From positions 69,682-133,681 of the forward strand of contig CAZVWU010000002.1 in the NCBI GenBank assembly GCA_964631205.1: a stretch of DNA of 64,000 bases, written 5' to 3'. Position 1 is the first letter of the stretch, and the number at the start of each line of letters is the position of its first letter. This document shows, piece by piece, positions 43,982-53,152 of the stretch. The notes under the pieces were generated by a model, which was not told the DNA's origin, ran no database searches, and saw only the letters and a program-made list of their open reading frames with translations. The position numbers and the translations under genes were made by a program. The stretch is from CAYYYJ01 sp964631205. Lineage in GTDB: Archaea > Aenigmatarchaeota > Aenigmatarchaeia > QMZP01 > JACQNV01.

Positions 43982-44898
43982 AGTTTATCCACATCCGCCG
44001 GATTCAAAACAGGCATCCCGAAAAGCTGGTAATCTTCATCCAATCTAGGGCAAGCACAATTTACTAAGGCATCCAGTTTCAGCCCCATCAGTTTTTCTTT
44101 TGTAATAAAATCCATAACAAGTATCCATGATTTCTTTCCCATGCCCTCCAGTTTTTTCTTCAAAACCTCAGCCTGCCTTATGTACATCTGTCCTGGTTTT
44201 GTTGAGACTACAATGCCAAAATTTTTACCTTCTTTAGCCTTTTCGATCTGCGCAAGCTTTATCCTTATCCATTTGTCCCTTTCCCTCGAAAAATCAATTA
44301 TCTCATTCTTATCTGTGCTCAAAGAAAAAACCGGCTTTTGTGTTTTGTAAACAATTCCCAGAGGATGGAATCTCCCAGAGCCAACAAACAGTATGCAATC
44401 CGCATCGCCCTGCAAGGCAGCTGCCTGATCACAACCTAAAACTTGCCCAACCTGTTTTGAAATTCCCGGTTTCCCGAAGGCTAAAACTTTTTTATTTTTA
44501 TTTTCAAGGAATTTTTTGACTTCAGGCAGGCATTCAATATGCTGCGCAGTCGAAACCAAATTAAAGGAATTAAACTTTTCTATTTTATAAAATTCTTTTT
44601 CAAGAGCAGGAAGAGGATCGTATTCCAGCCTGTAAGGCCAGTAAAAAATCGGAATTTTAGCAGTAACCCCAAACGATGTATGCCCAATATTAATTATCCC
44701 ATCACACCCTAAGTCAACAGCCTCGTGAACCCGGATATCGCAAGCTCCCCACATCGGCTCACATGATAAAATCACCTCAAAACATTCCTTTTCCAAATTG
44801 TCCGCAATCTCCTGCATTTTTGTCTTCAGCCCTTCTGGAAACTGGACATAGACCTTTTTCACTTTCTTCTCTTTCAACTGTTTTATTAAATCTTCCAT
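43975..44898 (-). CDS. dph2: Diphthamide synthase Dph2
   Basis: The 307-residue radical SAM-like enzyme moves the 3-amino-3-carboxypropyl group of SAM to a His of elongation factor 2, the first step of diphthamide synthesis. The three cluster-binding Cys are visible in WGACDIRVHEA, QVLGCDQA and NCACPRLDED, and GRFHPLG is the usual family block. Length is normal for archaeal Dph2 homodimers. Confidence 0.95.
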   Translation of the reverse strand: MEDLIKQLKEKKVKKVYVQFPEGLKTKMQEIADNLEKECFEVILSCEPMWGACDIRVHEAVDLGCDGIINIGHTSFGVTAKIPIFYWPYRLEYDPLPALEKEFYKIEKFNSFNLVSTAQHIECLPEVKKFLENKNKKVLAFGKPGISKQVGQVLGCDQAAALQGDADCILFVGSGRFHPLGIVYKTQKPVFSLSTDKNEIIDFSRERDKWIRIKLAQIEKAKEGKNFGIVVSTKPGQMYIRQAEVLKKKLEGMGKKSWILVMDFITKEKLMGLKLDALVNCACPRLDEDYQLFGMPVLNPADVDKLQ

Positions 44899-44954
44899 AA
44901 TTTCGGTTATCTAAACCCATGACTTCCCTGAGTTTACAGTGAAGACACAAGACA

Positions 44955-45662
44955 TTAGATATCCACCCACCCTTTCCTTGCCTGTTCAAGCCTTTCAAAA
45001 GTCCCTGTGTCAAACCACTGGCCTGAAAAGGGGAAGCCTGAAAGCTTCCCTTCAGCTGCCAGTTTGGGGAAAACATCCTTTTCCAGCATGGAAAACCCTT
45101 CAGGGATAATGCCCAAAACCTGTGGCTCCATTATATAAAATCCGGCATTTATAAGGTTGGAGGGAGCCTCTTCCCTTTTCGGCTTTTCAATAAACTCCAG
45201 TATTTTGCTTCCCTCGAGTCTGGCAACGCCATACTGCGAAGGGTCTTCAACAGTTGTCAAAGCGATTGTTGCCAAAGCCCCTGTTTTTTTATGCAGCTCA
45301 AACATACTATCGATCTCAATTTTTTTAAGCTCATCTGCATTTGAAACAACAAAAGTTTCTTTTAAAAAGTTCTCAGCCTTTTTAAGAGGTCCTCCGGTCC
45401 CCAACGCCTCATCTTCTTCTATGTATTTTATTTCTAACCCAAACTCCTCCCCAGTCCTGAAATGCAATTTAATTTTTTCTTTCAGATAACCAACAGAAAA
45501 ATAAACCTGTTGTACACCATATTTTTTCAAAAGGTCAAGCAGGTGCTCACTTACAGCTTTCCCATGCACATCTATCAGAGGCTTTGGCGTATTATCAGTA
45601 AGAGGCTTCAGCCTCGTGCCCTTCCCGCCTGCAAGTATCACTGCTGTTTTCAGAATTTCCAT
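44955..45662 (-). CDS. Sugar-1-phosphate nucleotidyltransferase (GCD1/RmlA-like)
   Basis: The 235-residue GT-A-fold enzyme activates a sugar-1-phosphate with NTP. It has AVILAGGKGTRLKPLTDNTPKPLI at the N-terminus, EDEALGTGGPLKKA near residue 85, FVVSNADEL (metal Asp), FIEKPKRE and INAGFYIM. There is no C-terminal hexapeptide domain. It probably makes a nucleotide sugar for the N-glycan pathway at 3.6-16.1 kb; the sugar and base are not predictable. Upstream of dph2 on the same strand. Confidence 0.92.
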   Translation of the reverse strand: MEILKTAVILAGGKGTRLKPLTDNTPKPLIDVHGKAVSEHLLDLLKKYGVQQVYFSVGYLKEKIKLHFRTGEEFGLEIKYIEEDEALGTGGPLKKAENFLKETFVVSNADELKKIEIDSMFELHKKTGALATIALTTVEDPSQYGVARLEGSKILEFIEKPKREEAPSNLINAGFYIMEPQVLGIIPEGFSMLEKDVFPKLAAEGKLSGFPFSGQWFDTGTFERLEQARKGWVDI

Positions 45663-45712
45663 AACACAATAAAAGAACTAAAAACTGTAGTTTAAATTAG
45701 TTTTCTCAGATT

Positions 45713-46996
45713 CTATTTCCCCCGCGCCAGTTTTATGTGCGACTCTGCAAGCTCATATTCATGCGCCTGTGCCCCAAACAAATTCAGGTCCTGTGCAGAT
45801 GCTGCGCATGCTATAATTTCTGCTAACTTCTTTGCATTATTTCCAGAAGGATTTCCAGGCCCTGCGCACCCAAGAATCTCTAAACATTCTTTCGCTGTGC
45901 CAAAACCTGTCCCACCGCCAACAGTCGCCACCTCCAAACAAGGAAAGCTTGCAGAGAAAAGTAGATCTTCGCCAACCATCTCCAGATTCACAAAAGCAGA
46001 AGAGCTCTCCACAATCTGCGCAGCATCCTGTCCTGTCGCAATGAACATCGCAGCTATTGTATTTGCAACATTTACATTGAATCCAGAAAAAGTTCCTGCA
46101 AGGGCTGAGCCCTGGTGTTTAAGCTGAACTAATTCAACAATCTCCTTTGGTTCAACATTGAAAGTCTCCTTTATTATTTTTCCAGAAATCAGACATTCAG
46201 TCTCAACTGATTTCCCTCTGCCCAATAAAACATTCATGTGAGTGGCTTTTTTATCTGAACACATGTTCTCGGCAAGGCTGATAAGCTTTACCTCAGGATG
46301 CTCTTCCCTCAGCGCCTTTATCCCATTCGCAGAATATTTTGTCACAGAATTCATCCCCATCGCATCCCCTGTTTGGAAATAAAATCTAAGATGGACCCTT
46401 CTGCCAATTTGAAACGGCTGTATATCCAATAGCTTGGAAACCTTGCTTTCCTTTTCAGCAGCTATTTTTATTTTCTGATAGAATTCGCCTTTCTTTTTTA
46501 TTTCATCCACCAGCCACCTTGCCCTTTTAATATCAGGCAGCTCAACCAGCGGCGCCCTTGTCATGTGGTCCCTTGTAACCAAAACCCTTATTCCTCCAGC
46601 CTGATTGAAAACAGAACAACCTCTTGTAAGACCTGCCACAAGAGCCGCCTCATTTGTGGCAACAGGAAGATAGAATTCGCCTTCTGCATACTCCCCAAGA
46701 ATTTTCAGCGGCCCGCCTATACCTAAAGGGACAATAGAACCTCCTATCTGGTTTTCTATGCCTGTAGTCCCCTTCTCAGGATCAGCCACAGAAACAAAAC
46801 TATTTTTAATTTTTTCAAATTTTTTATCTCGCTTCTCCTCAAGAAACCTCAACCTTAATTCAGCAGCCTCTTTATTCGCCTTCAAAAAACCATCTTTCTG
46901 ATTATTATAAACCCTTTCCAGAATGACCTTTTCCAGCTGATAAGGCTTGACCTTCCCTTCTTTTAATTCAGAGTAGATAGAATCCAGAATATCCAT
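45713..46996 (-). CDS. hmgA: 3-hydroxy-3-methylglutaryl-CoA reductase, class I
   Basis: HMGR makes mevalonate from HMG-CoA with NADPH, the committed step to isoprenoid lipids. The 427-residue protein has NQIGGSIVPLGIGGPL, YLPVATNEAALVAGLTRG with the catalytic Glu, GDAMGMNSVTKYS (NADPH site), SDKKATHMNVLLGRGK with the catalytic Lys, GQDAAQIVESS, and LAESHIKLARGK with the catalytic His at the end. It matches the archaeal/eukaryotic class. It shares one TATA box with divergent rpoL. Confidence 0.97.
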   Translation of the reverse strand: MDILDSIYSELKEGKVKPYQLEKVILERVYNNQKDGFLKANKEAAELRLRFLEEKRDKKFEKIKNSFVSVADPEKGTTGIENQIGGSIVPLGIGGPLKILGEYAEGEFYLPVATNEAALVAGLTRGCSVFNQAGGIRVLVTRDHMTRAPLVELPDIKRARWLVDEIKKKGEFYQKIKIAAEKESKVSKLLDIQPFQIGRRVHLRFYFQTGDAMGMNSVTKYSANGIKALREEHPEVKLISLAENMCSDKKATHMNVLLGRGKSVETECLISGKIIKETFNVEPKEIVELVQLKHQGSALAGTFSGFNVNVANTIAAMFIATGQDAAQIVESSSAFVNLEMVGEDLLFSASFPCLEVATVGGGTGFGTAKECLEILGCAGPGNPSGNNAKKLAEIIACAASAQDLNLFGAQAHEYELAESHIKLARGK

Positions 46997-47017
46997 AGGA
47001 AAGGTAGCAAAATAATC

Positions 47018-47026
47018 TATATAAAG
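47018..47026. promoter_or_regulatory. Shared bidirectional TATA box (hmgA/rpoL)
   Basis: tatataaag lies 26-27 nt from both divergent ATGs (46996 and 47049), ideal spacing for leaderless transcripts in both directions. It is the best A/T box within the 52-nt gap. Confidence 0.65.
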
Positions 47027-47048
47027 CCGACTATAATATTATTACGAT

Positions 47049-47318
47049 ATGAAATTAGAGATAATCGAAGACGAGAAAAACAAGCTGAAAATAGCAGTTG
47101 ACGGTGAATCGCACACCTTGTTGAATATTCTCAGGGAAAATGCATGGAAATCAGGCGCTGACCAAGCCGCTTATCTTATTAACCACCCATACAACTCACC
47201 TCCGGAATTGATAATCCATTCAGACAACCCAAGAAAAATCCTGAACGCTGCAGCCCAGCTTATTGTAGACCAGGCAAAAGAGTTCAACAAAGAATTCACG
47301 GCCGCGGCCAAGAAATAA
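47049..47318 (+). CDS. rpoL: RNA polymerase subunit L (Rpb11)
   Basis: The 89-residue protein matches archaeal RpoL, which pairs with subunit D in RNA polymerase assembly. DGESHTLLNILRENAWK and AAYLINHPYNSPPELIIHSDNPRKIL are the family signature. It begins a plus-strand run with DUF99, signal peptidase and TFS. Confidence 0.96.
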   Translation: MKLEIIEDEKNKLKIAVDGESHTLLNILRENAWKSGADQAAYLINHPYNSPPELIIHSDNPRKILNAAAQLIVDQAKEFNKEFTAAAKK

Positions 47319-47344
47319 TTTTTAGAACCAAACCAATTAATTCT

Positions 47345-47938
47345 ATGCGCCTTTCAATAATCAAGCCGGAAATAAGGGTTGTTGGATTCGATGACTGCGC
47401 TTTTACTTTTGGGCAGAAAGAGACCATTGTTATAGGAACCATATTCAGGGGCGGGGATTATCTCGACGGCTTGATATCAACCAAAATAAAAGTTGACGGG
47501 CTGGACTCAACAGCCAAATTGGCAGAATGCATCAACTCAAGCAGGCATAAAGACCAGATTCGGATTATCATGCTTAATGGGATAACTTTCGGCGGCTTTA
47601 ATATAGTTGATATACATGAACTCCATAAAAAAACCTCCATGCCTGTGATAGCCGTTGTGGGGCATAAACCAGATTTAAAATCTATAAAACTGGCTTTGGA
47701 AAAATTCAAAGATTTTAGAGAAAGATTTTCTCTAATTGAAAAAGCAGGCAAAATCAGGAAAATAAATATTGAAGCCCAACACAGAAAAAACACAATCTAT
47801 TACCAGCAGTCAGGCCTTGACACAAAAACTGCGGAAAAAGTTATTAAGGCGACCTCGACAAGGTCTACTATACCAGAGCCTTTAAGGATAGCCGACATAA
47901 TATGCAAAGGCCTTTCACCAGTATTTTATGAAAAATAA
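47345..47938 (+). CDS. DUF99-family protein (endonuclease V-like fold)
   Basis: The 197-residue protein has the DUF99 pattern: KPEIRVVGFDDCAF near the start, GGDYLDGLISTKIKVDG, IIMLNGITFGGFNIVDIHEL with a conserved acidic position, and EPLRIADIICKG at the end. The fold is related to endonuclease V; activity is not established. Its end overlaps the start of the signal peptidase gene by 11 nt. Confidence 0.92.
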   Translation: MRLSIIKPEIRVVGFDDCAFTFGQKETIVIGTIFRGGDYLDGLISTKIKVDGLDSTAKLAECINSSRHKDQIRIIMLNGITFGGFNIVDIHELHKKTSMPVIAVVGHKPDLKSIKLALEKFKDFRERFSLIEKAGKIRKINIEAQHRKNTIYYQQSGLDTKTAEKVIKATSTRSTIPEPLRIADIICKGLSPVFYEK

Positions 47939-48440
47939 AAACAAGATAAAAAACGACGGAAAAGACACAATACTTTTCATCATCATAGGCATCCTGTTGG
48001 CAATCGGACTGAATCAGGGAATGGCATTCGTACTGGCAACAGAATACCCTATAGTTGCTGTTGAATCCAACTCAATGACGCCTTTTTTTTATAGGGGCGA
48101 CATACTGCTTGTAAAAGGGGTTACAAAAGAAGAGCTTAAAACAAGCGATGTAATAGTCTTTTCCGTTCCCGGAAAACAAGTTCCAATAGTCCACAGGGTT
48201 GTAGCGGTGAATAGCGACGGGACATACCAGACAAAAGGCGATGCAAATTCAGGCCAGCATCCATGGGAAACCAATATACAATTCAGCCAGATAAAGGGCA
48301 GAGAAATTTTCATCCTTCCGGTGCTAGGGTGGGTCAAAATAGGGATTACAGAAATAATCGGCTCAAATATTTTATTTTTTGCCGTATTTGGAACTGCAGT
48401 AACATTTATATATATGATTACAAATAAGAAGAAAGTTTAG
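47928..48440 (+). CDS. Signal peptidase I, archaeal (Sec11-type)
   Basis: The 170-residue membrane protease cleaves signal peptides of exported proteins. An N-terminal membrane segment precedes VAVESNSMTPFFYRGD with the catalytic Ser, VPIVHRVVAV with the catalytic His (eukaryote/archaeal type, in place of Lys) and TKGDANSGQH with the Asp. A second C-terminal membrane segment is present. It overlaps the DUF99 gene by 11 nt. Confidence 0.95.
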   Translation: MKNKNKIKNDGKDTILFIIIGILLAIGLNQGMAFVLATEYPIVAVESNSMTPFFYRGDILLVKGVTKEELKTSDVIVFSVPGKQVPIVHRVVAVNSDGTYQTKGDANSGQHPWETNIQFSQIKGREIFILPVLGWVKIGITEIIGSNILFFAVFGTAVTFIYMITNKKKV

Positions 48441-48454
48441 AATTTACGCATGTT

Positions 48455-48778
48455 ATGGAATTCTGCGACAATTGCGGTTTAGTTTTGATTGCAAAAAAGG
48501 AAGGCACAAAATCCTTTCTTGTATGCAGGAAGTGCGGCTACAAATCCAAAGACTACAAGCCTCTTGAGATAAGGGAAAAAGTGCAAAAGGCCCCCTTGGA
48601 AGATGTAATAGTCATAGAAAAAAGCGAGGAAGCCCTTCCAAAAACAAAGTCAGTCTGCCCGAAATGCCAGAACAAGGAAGCCTACTGGTGGATCCAGCAG
48701 ACCCGTTCAGCAGACGAGGCTCCAACCCTTTTCCTCAGATGCACACAGTGCAAGCATTCGTGGAGAGAATACGGTTAA
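48455..48778 (+). CDS. tfs: Transcription cleavage factor TFS
   Basis: The 107-residue protein has two zinc ribbons: CDNCG...CRKCG at the N-terminus and CPKC...CTQCKHSW at the C-terminus. The second carries QQTRSADEAPT, whose acidic loop enters the RNA polymerase channel to trigger transcript cleavage. It lies 14 nt after the signal peptidase gene. Confidence 0.96.
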   Translation: MEFCDNCGLVLIAKKEGTKSFLVCRKCGYKSKDYKPLEIREKVQKAPLEDVIVIEKSEEALPKTKSVCPKCQNKEAYWWIQQTRSADEAPTLFLRCTQCKHSWREYG

Positions 48779-48863
48779 TTGGAATTTTGAATTGAGCCAA
48801 ATCTACCCTTTCTTTATTTAAAACTTCAATCCCAACTAAACTAGAGTTAATTTTTTATTTACT

Positions 48864-49466
48864 ATGATCCTCCCAGACCATGAGATTAAAAAATACCTTG
48901 CTGAAGGCAAGATTGTTGTTGAACCTTTGACTGATCCAGAAGTGCAGATCCAGGCAGCGTGGATAGACCTTAGGCTTGGGGATGAATTCAAGGTCTTCAA
49001 GCACACACAGGAAGCTTTTATAGACTCGAAAAACCCAAAAGAATATACAGAGGACATGGTATCAAACGGGAACCCGATAATCCTTCATCCAAAAGAGTTC
49101 ATGCTCGGGATAACAAAAGAAACAATAAAGATGCCAGACGACCTTGTAGGCTACATTGATGGGCGATCCTCCCTAGGTCGGCTTGGGGTAACAGCCCACA
49201 TAACCTCTGCTTGGGTTGATCCAGGGTTCCAAGGCAGGCTTGTACTTGAAATCTCTAACCTCGGCAAAATGCCTGTGACGATATATCCGGACATGAGAGT
49301 TGCCAAACTTTTATTTTTCAAATTAACCTCGCCTTCAGAAAGGCCTTACAATGTAAGGAACTCCAAATACCAAAACCAGAGCAAGGTGACAGAAAGCAAA
49401 ATCCATACAGACAAAAACATCGAGTGGTTCACAAAGGTATATAAGGATACAGTTTCAAAAAGCTAG
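48864..49466 (+). CDS. dcd: dCTP deaminase
   Basis: The 200-residue trimeric enzyme turns dCTP into dUTP, feeding dUMP to ThyA. Motifs: AAWIDLRLGDEF, GRSSLGRLGV (nucleotide-binding loop), TSAWVDPGFQGRLVLEISN with the catalytic Glu, and KLLFFKLTSPSERPY. Whether it also removes pyrophosphate cannot be judged here. Confidence 0.94.
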   Translation: MILPDHEIKKYLAEGKIVVEPLTDPEVQIQAAWIDLRLGDEFKVFKHTQEAFIDSKNPKEYTEDMVSNGNPIILHPKEFMLGITKETIKMPDDLVGYIDGRSSLGRLGVTAHITSAWVDPGFQGRLVLEISNLGKMPVTIYPDMRVAKLLFFKLTSPSERPYNVRNSKYQNQSKVTESKIHTDKNIEWFTKVYKDTVSKS

Positions 49467-49486
49467 TAGACTTTATCAGGTGATTT

Positions 49487-50011
49487 ATGGGAATCAGACC
49501 AGGCAGATGTTATAGAACAATAAAAAGGCCGTACACAAGGCAGAGCCAGAAGAAGCCGAAAAAAGGTTATGTTAAGGGAGTTCCAGGCTCCAAGCTGGTG
49601 ACCTTTGAAATGGGGAAACCAAAAGATAATTTTTCCCTGCATGTAAATCTAGTGGCTGAAAGGCGCGTCCAGATCAGGCACAATGCCCTGGAGGCAGCAA
49701 GAATTGCAGCAAACAAGGCCCTTGCGGATGCCATAGGTGAAGAAAACTTTTACATGAAAGTCGCAGTCTATCCACACCACGTCTTAAGGGAAAATGCAAT
49801 GGCAACAGGCGCAGGCGCAGACCGTTTCCAGTCAGGGATGAGGCTCGCCTTTGGAAGGCCTATTGGGGTGGCGGCCCAAATAAAACCAAAGCAAACACTT
49901 TTTATTGTCCAATCTATCCCAGGAAAATACAGCGAAATAAAGGAAGCATTCAGGATAGCGATGTCAAAACTCCCAACACCATGCAAGCTGGTTGTTGAAA
50001 AAACAGGTTAA
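49487..50011 (+). CDS. rpl10e: Ribosomal protein L10e (uL16)
   Basis: The 174-residue protein is archaeal L10e/uL16, which sits near the peptidyl-transferase centre and 5S rRNA. RPGRCYRTIKRPYTR at the N-terminus, VPGSKLVTFEMG, RHNALEAARIAANK, FYMKVAVYPHHVLREN and GADRFQSGMRLAFGRP are characteristic. Complete. Confidence 0.97.
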   Translation: MGIRPGRCYRTIKRPYTRQSQKKPKKGYVKGVPGSKLVTFEMGKPKDNFSLHVNLVAERRVQIRHNALEAARIAANKALADAIGEENFYMKVAVYPHHVLRENAMATGAGADRFQSGMRLAFGRPIGVAAQIKPKQTLFIVQSIPGKYSEIKEAFRIAMSKLPTPCKLVVEKTG

Positions 50012-50691
50012 ATATAACCGACTTTTTTCTTGTCTTCAAGCCAGCCGCCCAATCTTCTTATAGGTTCGATCTTACTGTGTAGGCTTTCTGGAAGTTCTTC
50101 TTTTAACTCTTCCGTAAGGTTTTCAAACTCCGGCGGCTCTGCCTGGCTTAACCTCATCCCTATAAGCCCTCTAAGTACCCTGTACAAAAATCGTTTCTGC
50201 GCCATTCCCGCATATTGATCTTTCATGCCAGACACCAATACAGAAGATGCAACAATAAACTCGTCATCCACCTTTTCAGGCTTAAACAAACCTCTTATAT
50301 CCATAAGCTCCTGCCTAAATGAATAGAAGTCGCCACTGAACTTTTCAACTAATTTTTTACCTTCGTCTTCTGGAGGATATCCGCGCGCTATGATAAGGTC
50401 GCTTTTGAGTTCAGGCCCGCCTATATATCTGATAATTTCAGTAACAGAAGGGAACCCAATTAAATCAAGCCTCATCAATAATCTTTGCAAAAGCCTGTCC
50501 TTATCATTTCTTCCAGTTCCTTGATAAGCATTGCTGAGAGCCTTGCAGTGAGGTTTTACTGGTTCGCCTGTTCTATAAAACTCAATAAGCTTATCTATGC
50601 AATCTGCACCATTTCCATTAGAATAACTTACTCCTGTCCAGTTAGGGTTAACTGAAACAGGAACTCTAGCCGGGTTATATTCCATAATCAC
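50008..50691 (-). CDS. Hypothetical protein, 227 aa
   Basis: A soluble, mostly helical protein with no recognisable motif. It contains ADCIDKLIEFYRTGEP, RLLMRLDLIGFPSVTEIIRYIGG and an acidic C-terminal helix. It overlaps the end of the convergent rpl10e gene by 4 nt. Its start may be either Met at positions 1 or 3. Confidence 0.55.
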   Translation of the reverse strand: MIMEYNPARVPVSVNPNWTGVSYSNGNGADCIDKLIEFYRTGEPVKPHCKALSNAYQGTGRNDKDRLLQRLLMRLDLIGFPSVTEIIRYIGGPELKSDLIIARGYPPEDEGKKLVEKFSGDFYSFRQELMDIRGLFKPEKVDDEFIVASSVLVSGMKDQYAGMAQKRFLYRVLRGLIGMRLSQAEPPEFENLTEELKEELPESLHSKIEPIRRLGGWLEDKKKVGYI

Positions 50692-50783
50692 ATTAAATTG
50701 CTCAATAGACTTATAAATTTATCCCCACAGACTAAATCCTGAGCGGAAAGATTTTTAAACTAGAAACAATTATTATCTGTCTT

Positions 50784-53132
50784 ATGCCATATGTCCTTGC
50801 CCTCGAAGATGTGAACAGGAATACAAAAAATGCCGGCAATAAGGCTGCAAACCTCGGCGAAATGCTCAAAGCAGGCCTTCCAGTCCCAGCCGGTTTTGTT
50901 ATAACATCAGAGGCCTTTGACTTTTTCTTGAAATTCAACAGGTTGGAGGAAAGGATACAGCAAGCCTTAAAGGAGATAGACATTGAAAATATAGACCTGC
51001 TCAAGCAAAAATCCAAGGAAATAGAAGACCTTATAATCGGCGGGCAGATGCCTGATAGTTTGCGCAGGGAAGCAAGGGATTTCTATGAAAATATTGGAGT
51101 CGGCAAAGAAGCAAGGATGCTCGGAGGAGCGGCTCTGGACATTATAAGAGCTGGGAGGGAAAGGGTTTTCGTTGCTGTTAGAAGCTCAGCCCTGATCGAG
51201 GATTCAACTTCAGCCAGCTTTGCAGGCCAGATGAGGACATATGTGAATATTAATGGAACTGACAAGATGCTTGAAGCAGTCAGAAGGTGCTGGGCATCGC
51301 TGTTCGCTCCCCGCGCAATTTTTTACAGAAAAAAGAAAAATATCTCAGGCCCTTTATCAACAGGCATAATGGTCCAAAAAATGCTTGAGCCTGAAAAATC
51401 TGGAATAACCTTTTCAGCAGACCCTGTGAACGGAAATAAAAACAAAATGATTATAGAAGCCTGCTACGGATTAGGCCAGTCAGTTGCTTCCGGCTTTGTG
51501 ATACCAGATATGTATACGCTAGACAAGCAGACAGGCCAGCTTCTGGAAAAAAAACTTGGGAAAAAATCAATCCTGTTCAGGAAAGACCAGATAGGCAAAA
51601 CAATAATAGAGACAGTAAACCCCGAAAGAGCCTCCAGCCATTCTCTTTTGGAACCAGAGATATCAAAATTAGCTGAAATAACAAAAAGGATAGAAAACTT
51701 GTACGGCGGCCAGCCGCAGGACATAGAATGGTGCATAGAACGGGGAAGAGTTTTTGTCCTTCAGTCAAGGCCAATAACAACGCTAAATAAAGAAACAGCT
51801 AACTCGCCTCCTTTAGAGCAAAAGGAGCCTTTATTAAAGGGATCAGTAGCTTGCCAGGGCAGCTTCCATGGAAAAACAAAAATTATAACAAGCCCAGACT
51901 CAATATCAGATCTCTCCACCGGTGATATAATTATTTCAAAAACAACAAACCCGGATTTTGTGCCTTATATAACAAAAATTGCTGGAATTATAACAGATCA
52001 AGGCGGAATAACAAGCCACTTTGCAATAATTAGTAGGGAGTTTGGCACCCCTTTCATATGCGGAACAGAAAATTCGACACAAACCATCCAGGAAGAACAG
52101 GAAATCTCCACTGACGGATTTTCAGGCAATATATATCCTTCACCCAAAAAAGTCGAGCCGGCTTTATCGGACCAAAAAAACGAAATAGCTCAGAAGACAG
52201 AAAATCTTTTTAAAGATCCGTTAGAAGGTCTCACAGCGACGCAAATAAAAATAAACCTCACTTTGTTAGGGGAAACTGAAAAACTGCCTGATGCAACCGA
52301 CGGGATAAACCCGCTAAGCATGGAACACATAATTGTCAGTTCGGGAAGAAACTATTTGGCTTCTGTAAAAACAAGTCCTGGAGAATTGGCATCTTTTTTA
52401 GCAGAAAAAATTGGAAATGTTGCGGCTTCCACTAATGGCAAGCCTGTATGGTATAAGTGCTTGGATCTCAAAGCAGATGAATTGCAGATCGTTGACGGAA
52501 TTGAAGAAGAGCTGAAAGAAACTAACCCACTTCTTGGCAGGCGCGGAATAAGGGCTTCAATAGCAAATGAGGAAATTTTAAAATGTGAGTTAGCTGCACT
52601 AAAGATGTTGAAAGAGAGCGGCTTAACCCACGTAAACATCCTTCTCCCCTTTATAACAGCTCCAGAAGAAATAATTTTTGCAAAAAAACTAATAGATTTT
52701 CCTTTAAAAATAGGGATTATTGCAGAAACACCTGCAGCCTTGGTAGACCTTGAAAGGATATGCAGCGCAGGAGTTGATTTTGTAACAATTGATTTGAACA
52801 ACCTTACACAACTCACTCTTGGAGTTGACAGGTCAAACCCTGACGTATCTGGCCTTTATTCTGAAAGTCATCCTGCTGTGTTAACTCTAGTAAAAAAAGC
52901 TATTGACACATGCAAAAACTTAGGCATAAAATGCGGCATATATGGCGACTGCGCAAACACCATGCCAGATATTGTAGAAAAGCTTGTTGAATTCGGAATA
53001 GATTCAATTTCAGTTGATCCAAATTCTGTCCAGGCGGTAAAGAATGTTATTTTAAGGACAGAAAGAAGGCTACTTCTCGATAAAGTCAGGTTCCAAGGAC
53101 AAGAAAACAAAACTTATAAGCCTTATTATTAA
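50784..53132 (+). CDS. PEP synthase/PPDK-family protein with altered C-terminal active site
   Basis: The 782-residue protein has the PEP-synthase domain order: N-terminal ATP-grasp (GNKAANLGEMLKAGLPVPAGFVI, FVAVRSSALIEDSTSASFAGQ), a swivelling domain with the phospho-His in GGITSHFAIISREFGTPFICG (about residue 415), and a C-terminal TIM barrel (GRRGIRASIANEEIL, IIAETPAALVDL). In the barrel GTNDLTQ reads IDLNNLTQ, and the GICG catalytic-Cys loop reads GIYGDCAN, so the Cys is replaced or moved. Normal members interconvert pyruvate and PEP. The altered residues raise the possibility of another substrate or loss of activity. Confidence 0.88.
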   Translation: MPYVLALEDVNRNTKNAGNKAANLGEMLKAGLPVPAGFVITSEAFDFFLKFNRLEERIQQALKEIDIENIDLLKQKSKEIEDLIIGGQMPDSLRREARDFYENIGVGKEARMLGGAALDIIRAGRERVFVAVRSSALIEDSTSASFAGQMRTYVNINGTDKMLEAVRRCWASLFAPRAIFYRKKKNISGPLSTGIMVQKMLEPEKSGITFSADPVNGNKNKMIIEACYGLGQSVASGFVIPDMYTLDKQTGQLLEKKLGKKSILFRKDQIGKTIIETVNPERASSHSLLEPEISKLAEITKRIENLYGGQPQDIEWCIERGRVFVLQSRPITTLNKETANSPPLEQKEPLLKGSVACQGSFHGKTKIITSPDSISDLSTGDIIISKTTNPDFVPYITKIAGIITDQGGITSHFAIISREFGTPFICGTENSTQTIQEEQEISTDGFSGNIYPSPKKVEPALSDQKNEIAQKTENLFKDPLEGLTATQIKINLTLLGETEKLPDATDGINPLSMEHIIVSSGRNYLASVKTSPGELASFLAEKIGNVAASTNGKPVWYKCLDLKADELQIVDGIEEELKETNPLLGRRGIRASIANEEILKCELAALKMLKESGLTHVNILLPFITAPEEIIFAKKLIDFPLKIGIIAETPAALVDLERICSAGVDFVTIDLNNLTQLTLGVDRSNPDVSGLYSESHPAVLTLVKKAIDTCKNLGIKCGIYGDCANTMPDIVEKLVEFGIDSISVDPNSVQAVKNVILRTERRLLLDKVRFQGQENKTYKPYY

Positions 53133-53152
53133 TTTAGCTATTGGTGATTACG

